A stretch of 64,000 bases of DNA from Nonomuraea candida (lineage in GTDB: Bacteria; Actinomycetota; Actinomycetes; Streptosporangiales; Streptosporangiaceae): positions 124,001-188,000 of the forward strand of contig NZ_JOAG01000003.1 of NCBI RefSeq assembly GCF_000725485.1, written 5' to 3'. Position 1 is the stretch's first letter. Each line of letters opens with the position of its first letter. A program made the translations under genes and the position numbers. The notes under the pieces are model-generated. The model did not search any database. It saw only the letters and a list, made by a program, of their open reading frames with translations, and was not told the DNA's origin. Of this stretch, positions 10,862 to 18,827 are shown one piece after another.

Positions 10862-11808
10862 GACTGCAGCTCGTCCCACACCTGACGGTCGCGCTCGGCG
10901 GTCCACACGCGCGGCCGCTCGACGCCGTGCAACTCGTCCCAGAGCCTGGAGACGTTGAACGGCAGGCAGTGCTCGAAGATCGGCCAGCGGCCGTAACGCG
11001 GCTCCAGGGCCCGGTGCGTACGCTCGAACGCCTCCTTCACCGACCCCGCCGCGCCCACCTCGCGCAGCATCACGGTCAGGAAGTCGCGGGTCTGCCCGAT
11101 GGCCGCCTCGACGCCCTCCTTGCCCCTGGCCACCGCGCCCCTGCCGCCGACCAGCGTCTCGGCCCCGAACGAGGCGACCCGGTCGAGCGTGCCCGAGGAC
11201 CAGTCGCGGTGGAAGGCGTCGCCGGTGTAGAGGGCCGCCTGCGACTCGACCAGGTCGCCGGCGAACAGGATGCGCCGCCCGGGCAGCCAGGCCACCAGGT
11301 CGCCCTCGGTGTGGCCGCGCCCGCAGTACTGCAGGACGAGGTCGCCGCGCCCGCCGCCCAGGTCGATGGTGAACCGGTCGCTGAACGTGGCGGTCGGCCA
11401 GGTCAGGCCGGGGATCGAGGCGGGCTCGCGGAACAGGCGGGGCATCCGGGCGTACTCGCTGGCCCAGTCCTGCTCGCCGCGCTCGGCGATCAGCTCGCGG
11501 GTCTTCTCGTGGGCGACGATCACGTCCGCGCCGAACGCCGAGGCGCCCAGCACCCTGACCGCGTGGTAGTGCGACAGCACCAGGTATCGGACCGGCTTGC
11601 CGGTGTGCTCGCGCAGCCGGTCCAGCCAGGCGCGGGCGGCCACCGGCGTGGCCAGCGCCTCGAAGCAGACGAGGAAGTCCTCGCCCTCGATCGCGCCGAC
11701 GTTGGGGTCGCCCTCGGCGGTGAGCGCGTACACGCCGTCCGCGAGCACCTCCAGGGACTGCCGCTTCTCACCGAGATCCGCCGATGAGGCGAACGGCTTG
11801 GTCGCCAT
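10858..11808 (-). CDS. MBL-fold hydrolase with variant metal motif
   Basis: Metallo-beta-lactamase-fold protein of 316 residues. Core elements are a SHYHAVR stretch at 79-85 where HxHxDH is expected, GRGHTEGD (His166) and LFAGDLVESQ (Asp185). The first two His are present but the Asp-His half of the motif is Val-Arg, so only part of a dinuclear site can form. Function is unknown. The coupled FAD hydroxylase and the divergent paaK/TetR pair suggest an aromatic-degradation role. ATG at 11808 has GGAGGAGG upstream. Confidence 0.82.
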   Translation of the reverse strand: MATKPFASSADLGEKRQSLEVLADGVYALTAEGDPNVGAIEGEDFLVCFEALATPVAARAWLDRLREHTGKPVRYLVLSHYHAVRVLGASAFGADVIVAHEKTRELIAERGEQDWASEYARMPRLFREPASIPGLTWPTATFSDRFTIDLGGGRGDLVLQYCGRGHTEGDLVAWLPGRRILFAGDLVESQAALYTGDAFHRDWSSGTLDRVASFGAETLVGGRGAVARGKEGVEAAIGQTRDFLTVMLREVGAAGSVKEAFERTHRALEPRYGRWPIFEHCLPFNVSRLWDELHGVERPRVWTAERDRQVWDELQS

Positions 11809-11957
11809 CGCTCCTCCTCCCGCTCAGGCCCGCGAGGTCGCCGGGCGGCTCTGACAGGGCAGGACATACCCCGGCAGCCTCCCTTGCGTCACGCGGGACC
11901 GCACAGGCCGTCCCGTCCCGGCGCTCTTGACAGGGAAGTCCGGACGGTGATTTGTTT

Positions 11958-11971
11958 ACCGAACATTCGGT
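11958..11971. promoter_or_regulatory. TetR-type operator, PaaR-like
   Basis: ACCGAA-CA-TTCGGT is a perfect 6-bp inverted repeat in the divergent region between the MBL/FAD genes and paaK/TetR. It fits the ACCG-N6-CGGT core I recall for PaaR regulators of phenylacetate catabolism. It ends 3 nt before a consensus -35. The TetR gene downstream of paaK is the natural candidate regulator. Confidence 0.6.
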
Positions 11972-11974
11972 CAG

Positions 11975-12001
11975 TTGACAAGGGAGGCCGGCGCGTACGG
12001 T
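11975..12001 (+). promoter_or_regulatory. paaK promoter
   Basis: A consensus -35 TTGACA (11975-11980) is followed after 15 nt by TACGGT (11996-12001), which fits TANNNT. The spacer is slightly short. A TetR protein bound at 11958-11971 would abut the -35. Confidence 0.5.
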
Positions 12002-12042
12002 CAGGTGGCCGCGGAGGTCCGCGGCCGGAGCCGGGAGTTCAG

Positions 12043-13341
12043 GTGAGACTCGGAGATCCCCCCGCACCGCACGAGTTCGACGCGATCGAGCGCGTGTCCC
12101 GTGACGAGCTCATGGCGCTCCAGCTCGGACGCCTGCAGCGCACCCTCCACCACGCCTACCAGAACGTCCCGCTCTACCGGGAGAAGTTCGATCAGGCGGG
12201 CGTGCACCCGAGCGACTGCAAGGAGCTCGCCGACCTGGCGAAGTTCCCCTTCACCACCAAGCAGGACCTGCGCGACTCCTACCCGTTCGGCATGTTCGCC
12301 GTGCCGCGCGAGCGGGTGGCCAGGATCCACGCCTCCAGCGGCACCACCGGCCGGCCCACCGTGGTGGGCTACACCAAGAAGGACATCGACGTCTGGGCCG
12401 ACGTCATGGCCCGCTCGATCCGCGCCTCGGGCGGGCGGCCGGGCGACCTGGTGCACGTGATCTACGGGTACGGCCTGTTCACCGGCGGGCTGGGCGCGCA
12501 CTACGGGGCCGAGCGGCTGGGCTGCACCGTGGTGCCGGTCTCCGGGGGCATGACGCCGCGGCAGGTGCGGCTCATCGAGGACTTCCGGCCCGACATCGTC
12601 ATGGTGACGCCGTCGTACATGCTGGCCCTGCTGGACGAGTTCGAGGCCCAGGGCCTCGACCCGCGCACCGCCTCGCCGCGCATCGGCATCTTCGGCGCCG
12701 AGCCGTGGACCGAGAAGATGCGCGCCGAGATCGAGGACCGCTTCGACCTGCACGCCGTGGACATCTACGGCCTGTCGGAGGTGATGGGCCCCGGCGTGGC
12801 CAACGAGTGCGTCGAGAGCAAGGACGGGCTGCACGTCTGGGAGGACCACTTCTACCCCGAGACCGTCGACCCGTTCACCGGCGAGCCCGCGCAGGCGGGC
12901 GAGCTGGTCTTCACCAGCCTCACCAAGGAGGCCATGCCGGTCATCCGCTACCGCACCCGCGACCTGACCCGGCTGCTGCCCGGCACCGCCAGGCCGGCCT
13001 TCCGGCGGATGGAGAAGGTGACCGGCCGCACCGACGACATGATCATCCTGCGCGGCGTGAACGTGTTCCCGACCCAGATCGAGGAGCTGGTGCTGGCCGT
13101 CGAGGGCCTGTCGCCGCACTTCCAGCTCCACCTGACCCGCCCGGCGCGGCTCGACGTGATGACGGTCAGGGTCGAGGCGCGCCCCGGCTTCGAGGGGGGA
13201 CGCGCGGAGGCCGGCCGGATCCTGCGCAAGGCCGTCAAGGACCGCGTGGGGGTGAGCGTGGAGGTCGAGGTGGTGGACCCGGAGACGCTGGAACGGTCGG
13301 TGGGCAAGCTCAAACGAGTCATCGACAAGCGGAATAATTGA
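12043..13341 (+). CDS. paaK: phenylacetate--CoA ligase
   Basis: Adenylate-forming ligase of the PaaK family activating phenylacetate, or a related aryl acid, to its CoA thioester. 432 residues, the normal size. Seen: the P-loop-like ASSGTTGRPTVV (97-108), GIFGAEPWTEKMR, DIYGLSEVMGPGVA, the YRTRDLTRLLPG hinge region and GRTDDMIILRGVNVFPTQIE, followed by the small C-terminal domain. The GTG start at 12043 has GGGAG six bases upstream. The TetR gene follows after 4 nt, so they form one unit. No paaA-E genes are in the window, so the natural substrate remains open. Confidence 0.93.
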   Translation: MRLGDPPAPHEFDAIERVSRDELMALQLGRLQRTLHHAYQNVPLYREKFDQAGVHPSDCKELADLAKFPFTTKQDLRDSYPFGMFAVPRERVARIHASSGTTGRPTVVGYTKKDIDVWADVMARSIRASGGRPGDLVHVIYGYGLFTGGLGAHYGAERLGCTVVPVSGGMTPRQVRLIEDFRPDIVMVTPSYMLALLDEFEAQGLDPRTASPRIGIFGAEPWTEKMRAEIEDRFDLHAVDIYGLSEVMGPGVANECVESKDGLHVWEDHFYPETVDPFTGEPAQAGELVFTSLTKEAMPVIRYRTRDLTRLLPGTARPAFRRMEKVTGRTDDMIILRGVNVFPTQIEELVLAVEGLSPHFQLHLTRPARLDVMTVRVEARPGFEGGRAEAGRILRKAVKDRVGVSVEVEVVDPETLERSVGKLKRVIDKRNN

Positions 13342-13345
13342 CGCC

Positions 13346-13951
13346 ATGGCCTCCCCGAACGCCGTCAGACGGCGCAGGCGCGGGCACGACCCCGAGTCCG
13401 TGCTGTCCATCGCCGTGGGCGTGTTCAACGAGCGCGGCTACGACGGCACGAGCATGGAAGATCTGGCCAGGGCGCTCGGCGTGACCAAGTCGGCGATCTA
13501 CTACCACGTCCCGGGCAAGGAGCAGCTCCTCGCCCGGGCGCTCGACCGGGCGCTGGACGGCCTCCTGGAGCTGGTGGCCGACGAGCGCGCCGCCCCGGGG
13601 CCGGCCGTCGACCGGCTGGAGCGGGTGGTGCGGCGCAGCGTGCGCATCCTCGTCGACCGCCTGCCCTACGTGACGCTGCTGCTGCGGGTGCGCGGCAACA
13701 GCGCCACCGAGCAGGCGGCGCTGGAGCGGCGGCGGGAGTTCGACCGGTTCATCAGCCGGCTGGTCACCGAGGCGGCGGCGGAGGGCGGCATCCGGGCCGA
13801 CGTGGACCCGGCGCTGGTGACGCGGCTGCTGTTCGGGGCGGTGACCTCGATCGCGGAGTGGTATCAACCCGCCCGTGGCGCCTCGGCCGACGACCTGGCC
13901 GACGCGCTCCTCAAGATCACCTTCACCGGGCTGCGCACCCGGGCGGCCTGA
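13346..13951 (+). CDS. TetR family regulator (PaaR-like)
   Basis: A 201-residue TetR repressor. The HTH lies in residues ~15-60 (GYDGTSMEDLARALGVTKSA then IYYHVPGKEQLLARAL). The helical C-terminal domain includes RILVDRLPYVTLLLRVRGN. Its start is 4 nt after the paaK stop, so the regulator is co-transcribed with its probable target. The effector is likely a CoA thioester by analogy with PaaR; that is inference. Confidence 0.88.
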   Translation: MASPNAVRRRRRGHDPESVLSIAVGVFNERGYDGTSMEDLARALGVTKSAIYYHVPGKEQLLARALDRALDGLLELVADERAAPGPAVDRLERVVRRSVRILVDRLPYVTLLLRVRGNSATEQAALERRREFDRFISRLVTEAAAEGGIRADVDPALVTRLLFGAVTSIAEWYQPARGASADDLADALLKITFTGLRTRAA

Positions 13952-13967
13952 GTCGCGGGGGATGGAG

Positions 13968-13987
13968 GCACGCCGGGAGCGGCGTGC
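13968..13987. terminator. terminator hairpin after TetR
   Basis: GCACGCCG-ggag-CGGCGTGC gives a perfect 8-bp stem and 4-nt loop in the gap between convergent genes. It probably serves the paaK-TetR transcript. Confidence 0.65.
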
Positions 13988-14009
13988 GGGTGGCGACCAG
14001 GGGCCCGCG

Positions 14010-14055
14010 GAGCCGAGGGGGTCAGCTCGTCGGAGCCTAGGGGGTCAGCTCGTCG
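14010..14055. repeat. 23-bp tandem duplication across a stop codon
   Basis: Two adjacent 23-bp copies (14010-14032 and 14033-14055) differ at one base (GAGCCGAG versus GAGCCTAG). On the minus strand that base makes the TAG stop of the gene at 14037. The copy lying past the stop has a Ser codon at the same place. Confidence 0.85.
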
Positions 14056-14864
14056 CGCGCCGTGGGATCGACCTCGCGCCCGTGCCCGGCGGAGGGCAGC
14101 GGCCGCTTGCCGCGCAGGTCGTCGCGGATGGCCTCGCCCAGCTTCTTGGTGGCCATGCGGTTGAGCGCGCCGCCGGCGATGGCGCCGGTCAGGAAGGGCC
14201 CGAAAGTGGTCAGGTGGCGGCCGAGCGTGCGCATGAGGCGGTTGCGCAGGGCCGTCTTGGTGGCCGCGCCGAGCGCCAGGGAGACGGACGCGGGGGCCAG
14301 CGGGTCGATGCCGCGCTGTTTGGCCCAGGCGGCGGTGAAGGCGACGGCGCGCTGGGCGCCGGAGCCCTGGACGCGTACGCCATAGACCTCGTGCAGCTCG
14401 GCCAGCAGCTTGACCTCGATGGCGGCGACGACGATGGTCTCGGCGACGAGCTGGGCGGGAGCGGAGAGCAGGAGGGGTGGCGCGGCGAACTGCGCCGCGG
14501 CAAGTGCTCCGCCGATGGCGCCGACCGTCATCGTGGCCTTCTGGGCGGTGCGCACCAGGTCGTCGGCCAGCTCTTCGCCGGTCAGCCCATGATGATGCTC
14601 GGCAAGGGTGTGCAGATCCCGGATCGGGATGCGCGGCGCGATGTTGAGGAAGACGTCGGCCAGCCAGCGGCCCCGGCCCGCGCCGGTCGCCCGGGCCCGC
14701 TTCGCCCCTGCGGACAGCGCCTGGGCTAGTCGGCCGAGCAGCCTGCGCCGCTCGGCCGGCTCGAGCTCACCCGGAGCGGTGAGCTTTCCTACGAGCTCGC
14801 CGACCTCACGATCGGGGTCGGCGATCTCGCTGCCTGGTTGCTGGTCTTTCTCTGGTTCCGCCAC
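14037..14864 (-). CDS. conserved hypothetical protein
   Basis: 275 residues. An acidic N-terminus is followed by a helix-rich region (ERRRLLGRLAQALSAGAKRA), then moderately hydrophobic alanine-rich segments (ATMTVGAIGGALAAAQFAAP and ETIVVAAIEVKLLAELHEVYG) and TFGPFLTGAIAGGALNRMATK near the C-terminus. This resembles EcsC-like actinobacterial proteins, but I cannot assign a function. Peripheral or integral membrane association is plausible. It converges with the TetR gene. The stop codon lies inside a 23-bp tandem duplication. Confidence 0.7.
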   Translation of the reverse strand: MAEPEKDQQPGSEIADPDREVGELVGKLTAPGELEPAERRRLLGRLAQALSAGAKRARATGAGRGRWLADVFLNIAPRIPIRDLHTLAEHHHGLTGEELADDLVRTAQKATMTVGAIGGALAAAQFAAPPLLLSAPAQLVAETIVVAAIEVKLLAELHEVYGVRVQGSGAQRAVAFTAAWAKQRGIDPLAPASVSLALGAATKTALRNRLMRTLGRHLTTFGPFLTGAIAGGALNRMATKKLGEAIRDDLRGKRPLPSAGHGREVDPTARDELTP

Positions 14865-14942
14865 GCGATGCCTCCTTGTCTCTTGGTCGCGACCGCTCAG
14901 GTGAGTTTCCCGCCCCTCCCCCGAGCCGTTTCGCTCCAGGAA

Positions 14943-15242
14943 TCAGGCGGCGCACTCCCGGCATACCTGCTGACCGTTCTTCTCGGAGGCCAGCTGGCTG
15001 CGGTGGTGCACCAGGAAGCAGCGCGAGCAGGTGAACTCGTCGGCCTGGCGGGGAATCACCCGCAGCGAGAGCTCTTCGTTCGACAGATCCGCACCGGGCA
15101 GCTCAAGCGACTCGGCCAGGTCGGTCTCATCGATGTCGATGCTGCCGGACGACTTGTCGGTGCGCCGCGCCTGGAGTTCCTGAAGGCTGTCCTCCCCCAG
15201 GTCGTCGTCTGTCTTGCGCGGGCTGTCGTAGTCGGTAGCCAT
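14943..15242 (-). CDS. DUF4193 zinc-ribbon-like protein
   Basis: A 99-residue member of the actinobacterial DUF4193 family. The start MATDYDSPRKTDDDLGEDSL and middle LQELQARR are characteristic. The C-terminus carries CSRC (x19) CREC, a likely structural zinc site. Function is unknown. ATG at 15242 (GGAG eight bases upstream) is preferred over the in-frame upstream Met at 15269. Confidence 0.88.
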   Translation of the reverse strand: MATDYDSPRKTDDDLGEDSLQELQARRTDKSSGSIDIDETDLAESLELPGADLSNEELSLRVIPRQADEFTCSRCFLVHHRSQLASEKNGQQVCRECAA

Positions 15243-15564
15243 GGTGCTTACTCCATCCCCCTCATCCATATGTGTTCGCGCTCATCGCGCGTCTTCTAAC
15301 GTCCGGGAAGCCCATCTTGTGCCCGCTCCGTCGGGGAGATTTCCCATCGGTACCCCGGGGAAACGGACCACGAACCTCCCAACACGTCAGGGCCTGCTGC
15401 CGACGGCAATGGTTAGCCAAATATGGCGAAACCCACAGCCTTGGCGTCATGCACCACCGTGTTCGACGGCACATCCAACCACATGTGCGGCGTGGATGAG
15501 ACGCCCCCCGTGCCACAACACGCGCATCAATACTCGGACGAACGCGCCGGAACGACACGATCGG
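15243..15564. other. 322-nt gap upstream of DUF4193
   Basis: AT-richer than its surroundings. It must contain the DUF4193 promoter (minus strand). A 98-codon minus-strand frame has actinomycete-unlike composition and no ribosome site, so it is not called. It contains GCAATGGTTAGC (15406-15417), a 12-mer repeated exactly upstream of the MFS gene at 23127. Confidence 0.5.
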
Positions 15565-16872
15565 TCAGCGCCTCGGCAAGCTGATGGTCACGACAAGCCC
15601 TCCGCCATCACGCGGCACGGCGGTGACGTTACCGCCGTGCGCCTGCACCACCGCACGGACGATGGACAGTCCGAGGCCCGATCCCTTGGCCGAATCCACA
15701 CGGTCCGCGTGGAGCCTCCTGAAGGGCTCGAACAGGCTGTTCACCTCGTACGCCGGTACATGCTGTCCAGTGTTGGCCACCTGAACAACCAAGGCACCGT
15801 CCGCCATTCCCGTGCGGATCCAGACTTTTCCGTTTTCGGGAATGTTGTACTTCACAGCGTTCTCAAGCAGGTTGCTGACCGAGCGCTCCAAGAGCACCGG
15901 ATCGCCTATGGTAGGCGCGCTGACCAGTTCGGTGGTGACGGTTACGCCGTGCTCTTCGGCGAAGGCGGCCACCTGTTCCACGGCCGTCTGCGCGACGTCC
16001 TTGACGTCCACCGGTTTGCGCACGGCCAGCTCGCGTTCGCTCCTGGCGAGCAGCAGCAGCCCCTCGATGAGCTTCTCGTTGCGCGCGTTGACCTCAAGGA
16101 GGGTACGCCCGAGCGCCTTCAGGTCCTGCGACGCCTCCGGGTCCGACAGGGCGATCTCCAGGACCGTCCGGTTGATGGTGAGGGGGGTGCGCAGCTCGTG
16201 GGAGGCGTTGGCCACGAACCTGCGCTGGGTGTCGAAGGCGACGTTGAGCCGGGTCAGCATGGCGTCGAAGGTGTCGGCCAGCTCCTTCAGCTCGTCGTTG
16301 GGCCCCTCCAGGGCGATGCGCTGGTGGGCCAGCGTGCTCTCCGACAGCTTCTTGGCCGTCGCGGTCATCCTGGCCACGGGCCGCATCGCCCGGTCGGCCA
16401 CGATGTAACCGATGATGAGCGACAGGATGCCCACGCCGACCAGCGCCATCACGGAGCTGGTGAGCAGGGCGTCCCTGGCGTCCTGCACCGCCTCCTTCTG
16501 GAAGGTGCTCATCGCGGCCTGGAGCTGCTCGTCGAAGCCGGGCTGCGGGAAGTTGGTTCTGATGACCGGCCACGCGCTGCTGATGGCGTTGCCGACGATG
16601 GCGTACATCGACAACAGCAGCACGGCCGCCGCCGCGAACACGAGCGCGCCATAGGTCAGCGTCAGCCGCCACCTGATGCTGACCTTGGCCGGGAGCTCTT
16701 TCACACGTTCCATGGTGGACCGCTGGGCGGGCTGCTGCGCCGGCGGAGGAGGGCCGTCCCAGGCGGGCGGCCCGGTGGGCGGCGGTGCCTGCACGCGCGT
16801 CGCCTTCCTCGCGGAGTGCGGGCTGATCATCGGATGCGTCGGGCCCGCTTCGCGCTCTGGCCGTTCACTCAC
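15565..16872 (-). CDS. cutS: sensor histidine kinase (CutS-like)
   Basis: A 435-residue membrane kinase. A Pro-rich cytoplasmic N-terminus is followed by two membrane helices (LTYGALVFAAAAVLLLSMYA and VMALVGVGILSLIIGYIVA) flanking an extracytoplasmic sensor loop of about 60 residues. Then come a HAMP domain, the H-box ASHELRTPLT, an N-box SVSNLLENAVKYN, and a G-box GSGLGLSIVRAVVQAHGG. The GTG start overlaps the regulator stop by 4 nt (GTGA). Pairing with a CutR-like regulator identifies it as CutS-like. The signal sensed is not evident. Confidence 0.88.
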   Translation of the reverse strand: MSERPEREAGPTHPMISPHSARKATRVQAPPPTGPPAWDGPPPPAQQPAQRSTMERVKELPAKVSIRWRLTLTYGALVFAAAAVLLLSMYAIVGNAISSAWPVIRTNFPQPGFDEQLQAAMSTFQKEAVQDARDALLTSSVMALVGVGILSLIIGYIVADRAMRPVARMTATAKKLSESTLAHQRIALEGPNDELKELADTFDAMLTRLNVAFDTQRRFVANASHELRTPLTINRTVLEIALSDPEASQDLKALGRTLLEVNARNEKLIEGLLLLARSERELAVRKPVDVKDVAQTAVEQVAAFAEEHGVTVTTELVSAPTIGDPVLLERSVSNLLENAVKYNIPENGKVWIRTGMADGALVVQVANTGQHVPAYEVNSLFEPFRRLHADRVDSAKGSGLGLSIVRAVVQAHGGNVTAVPRDGGGLVVTISLPRR

Positions 16873-17522
16873 AACTTGTACCCAACCCCGGGCACGGTCT
16901 CGATCACCTGAGGCTCGCCCAGCTTCTTCCGCAGCGTCATCATGGTCACGCGGACCACGTTGGTGAAGGGATCGATGTTCTCGTCCCAGGCCTTGTCCAG
17001 CAGGTCCTCCTGGCTGACCACGGCCCCTTCGGCGCGCATCAGCTCCTCCAGGACCGCGAACTCCTTCTTGGTCAGCACGACCTCCCGGCCGTCGCGCTCC
17101 ACCAGCCGCTTGCCGGGGTCGAGCCGGATGCCGGCGCGCTCCAGCACGGGCGGCAGGGCGGGGGCGGAGCGGCGGCCGAGCGCGCGGACCCGGGCGACCA
17201 GCTCGATGAACACGAACGGCTTGGCGAGATAGTCGTCGGCCCCCAGACCGAGCCCCTCCACCTTGTCGTCCACGTCGCCCGACGCGGTCAGCATGAGGAT
17301 CCGCGAGGCCGTGCGCTGCTCCACCAGCCGGCGGCACACCTCGTCGCCGTGCACGACCGGCAGGTCACGGTCGAGCACGATCACGTCGTAGTCGATGTAG
17401 GAGGTCCGTTCGAGGGCGCCGCCGCCGTCGTAGGCCACGTCGACCGCCATGGCCTCGCGCCGCAGCCCGGTCGCGATCGCATCGGCGAGCACCCGCTCAT
17501 CCTCTACAACCAGCACTCGCAC
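16869..17522 (-). CDS. cutR: OmpR-family response regulator (CutR-like)
   Basis: 217 residues. The receiver domain has acidic EDE, phospho-acceptor Asp51 in VLDRDLP, LMLTASGDVDDKVEG and the Lys of DDYLAKPF. The C-terminal winged helix contains LTKKEFAVLEELMRAEGAVV and AWDENIDPFTNVVRVTMMTL. Length and sequence agree closely with Streptomyces CutR as I remember it (ATGLRREAMAVDV, VIETVPGVGYKL). It is the first gene of the operon with the kinase. GTG at 17522 has AGAGAGG ten bases upstream. Confidence 0.92.
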   Translation of the reverse strand: MRVLVVEDERVLADAIATGLRREAMAVDVAYDGGGALERTSYIDYDVIVLDRDLPVVHGDEVCRRLVEQRTASRILMLTASGDVDDKVEGLGLGADDYLAKPFVFIELVARVRALGRRSAPALPPVLERAGIRLDPGKRLVERDGREVVLTKKEFAVLEELMRAEGAVVSQEDLLDKAWDENIDPFTNVVRVTMMTLRKKLGEPQVIETVPGVGYKL

Positions 17523-17757
17523 GCCTGGTACACCTCTCTCCGATTCTGGTCACTCATTCTGCCCACAGCCTCGATAAGCGCACGGTAAGGCATGTTCGGG
17601 AGGCTCCGGTCCAAGCGTGAGCCAGGCCACCCGGAAATTCATGTTTCGGAGGGCGACAGGCCGGGGTATGCCTGCGGGACACCCCTTGCCCGGTCTTCAT
17701 CCGGCAATGGGAGACTTCGCCCCCTGCACGAGTCGAAACCCCCAGAGAGTAGGTGAG

Positions 17758-17922
17758 ATGGGCGAGTTCACGACCACGATCGAGCACCGCCTGGACCAGG
17801 CTTACAAGGGCCTTCGGGAGGCCCGCAGCGTCGGCGACGACTACCTCGCCGACACCCTCACCGCCGAGATCGAGGACCTGCGCCGGCTGGCCGACGATCA
17901 CGGCATCCCGTTGCCCCGCTAG
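17758..17922 (+). CDS. 54-residue conserved actinobacterial protein
   Basis: Small acidic, helical protein (IEHRLDQAYKGLREARSVGD, LTAEIEDLRRLADDHGI) with two likely amphipathic helices. I recognise similar short actinobacterial proteins but no function. The ATG at 17758 (AGAGAG about seven bases upstream) is preferred to the longer frame from 17617, whose extra 47 residues look non-coding. It is followed at once by a strong hairpin terminator, which supports a real monocistronic gene. Confidence 0.72.
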   Translation: MGEFTTTIEHRLDQAYKGLREARSVGDDYLADTLTAEIEDLRRLADDHGIPLPR

Positions 17923-17933
17923 CCCCACGCGAA

Positions 17934-17962
17934 ACGGCCGGAGCCTTTCCGGCTCCGGCCGT
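17934..17962. terminator. strong bidirectional terminator
   Basis: Perfect 12-bp stem ACGGCCGGAGCC / GGCTCCGGCCGT with loop TTTCC, between the convergent small gene and inositol monophosphatase gene. Confidence 0.85.
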
Positions 17963-18038
17963 CTCGCGGCTCACCCCGCCTGCCCCGGCGAGCGGCCCAC
18001 CACGGTGGCGCTCCCCGCGTCAGGGGGGTGACAGGTGG

Positions 18039-18827
18039 TCAGGCGTCGCGCTCGGGATCGAGCGGTGCCAGCAGGTCGTGCAGTTCGTCGAACAGCCCCG
18101 GGGCCGCGCACAGCGCGAATTCGGGGCTGACCGGCCTGCCGTGCAGCCCGCCGAGCCGGGCCCCCGACTCGGTGGCCACCAGCCCGGCCGCGGCGAAGTC
18201 CCAGTGGTTGACGCCGCGCTCGTAGTACGCGTCCACCCGACCCGCCGCCAGCGAGCACAGGTCCACCGCGCACGAGCCGCCGCGCCGGATGTCGCGCACG
18301 CGCGGCAGCACCTCGGCCACCACCCGCCCCTGCGCCGCCCGGCGGTCCTTGGCGTAGCCGAAGCCCGTGGCGACCAGCGCCTGCGCCAGCGGCACGCCGG
18401 TGTTGCAGCGCAGCCGCTCGCCGCCCAGATGGGCGCCCTCGCCCAGCGCCGCGGTGAAGACCTCGCCGCGCGGCACCACGTTGACGACGCCGGCCACGAC
18501 CCGGCCGCCGACCTCGACGGCGATCGAGACCGCCCAGTCCGGCAGGCCGTACAGGAAGTTGACGGTGCCGTCGATCGGGTCGACGATCCAGCGCACGTCG
18601 GACGCGCCCGGCTCTTCGCCGCCCTCCTCGCCGAGGATGCGGTCGCCGGGCCTGGCGGCCAGGATGCGCTCGCGGATGAGCTCTTCCGAGGCCTTGTCCA
18701 GCGCGGTGACCACGTCGGTGGGGCTGGACTTGGTCTCGACCTCCTCCGACATCGTGGGCCGCTTGGCCAGCAGCATCTCGCCGGCCTCGCGGGCGATGTC
18801 CTCGGCCAGTCTCAGGAAGTCCGTCAT
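18039..18827 (-). CDS. inositol monophosphatase family protein
   Basis: 262-residue Mg-dependent, Li-sensitive-type phosphatase (IMPase/SuhB family) acting on inositol-1-phosphate or related sugar phosphates. Metal-site motifs are GEEGGEE, WIVDPIDGTVNF and WDFAAAGLVATESG in the right order. In actinomycetes this feeds inositol to phosphatidylinositol and mycothiol synthesis, but substrate is not fixed by sequence. The start ATG at 18827 shares a base with the TGA of the S9 peptidase (TGATG), so the two are translationally coupled. Confidence 0.92.
   Translation of the reverse strand: MTDFLRLAEDIAREAGEMLLAKRPTMSEEVETKSSPTDVVTALDKASEELIRERILAARPGDRILGEEGGEEPGASDVRWIVDPIDGTVNFLYGLPDWAVSIAVEVGGRVVAGVVNVVPRGEVFTAALGEGAHLGGERLRCNTGVPLAQALVATGFGYAKDRRAAQGRVVAEVLPRVRDIRRGGSCAVDLCSLAAGRVDAYYERGVNHWDFAAAGLVATESGARLGGLHGRPVSPEFALCAAPGLFDELHDLLAPLDPERDA

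Noticed and set aside
15262..15558. 98-codon minus-strand frame upstream of DUF4193
   Set aside because: Codon usage and composition unlike genes here, no ribosome site, and it would occupy the DUF4193 promoter.
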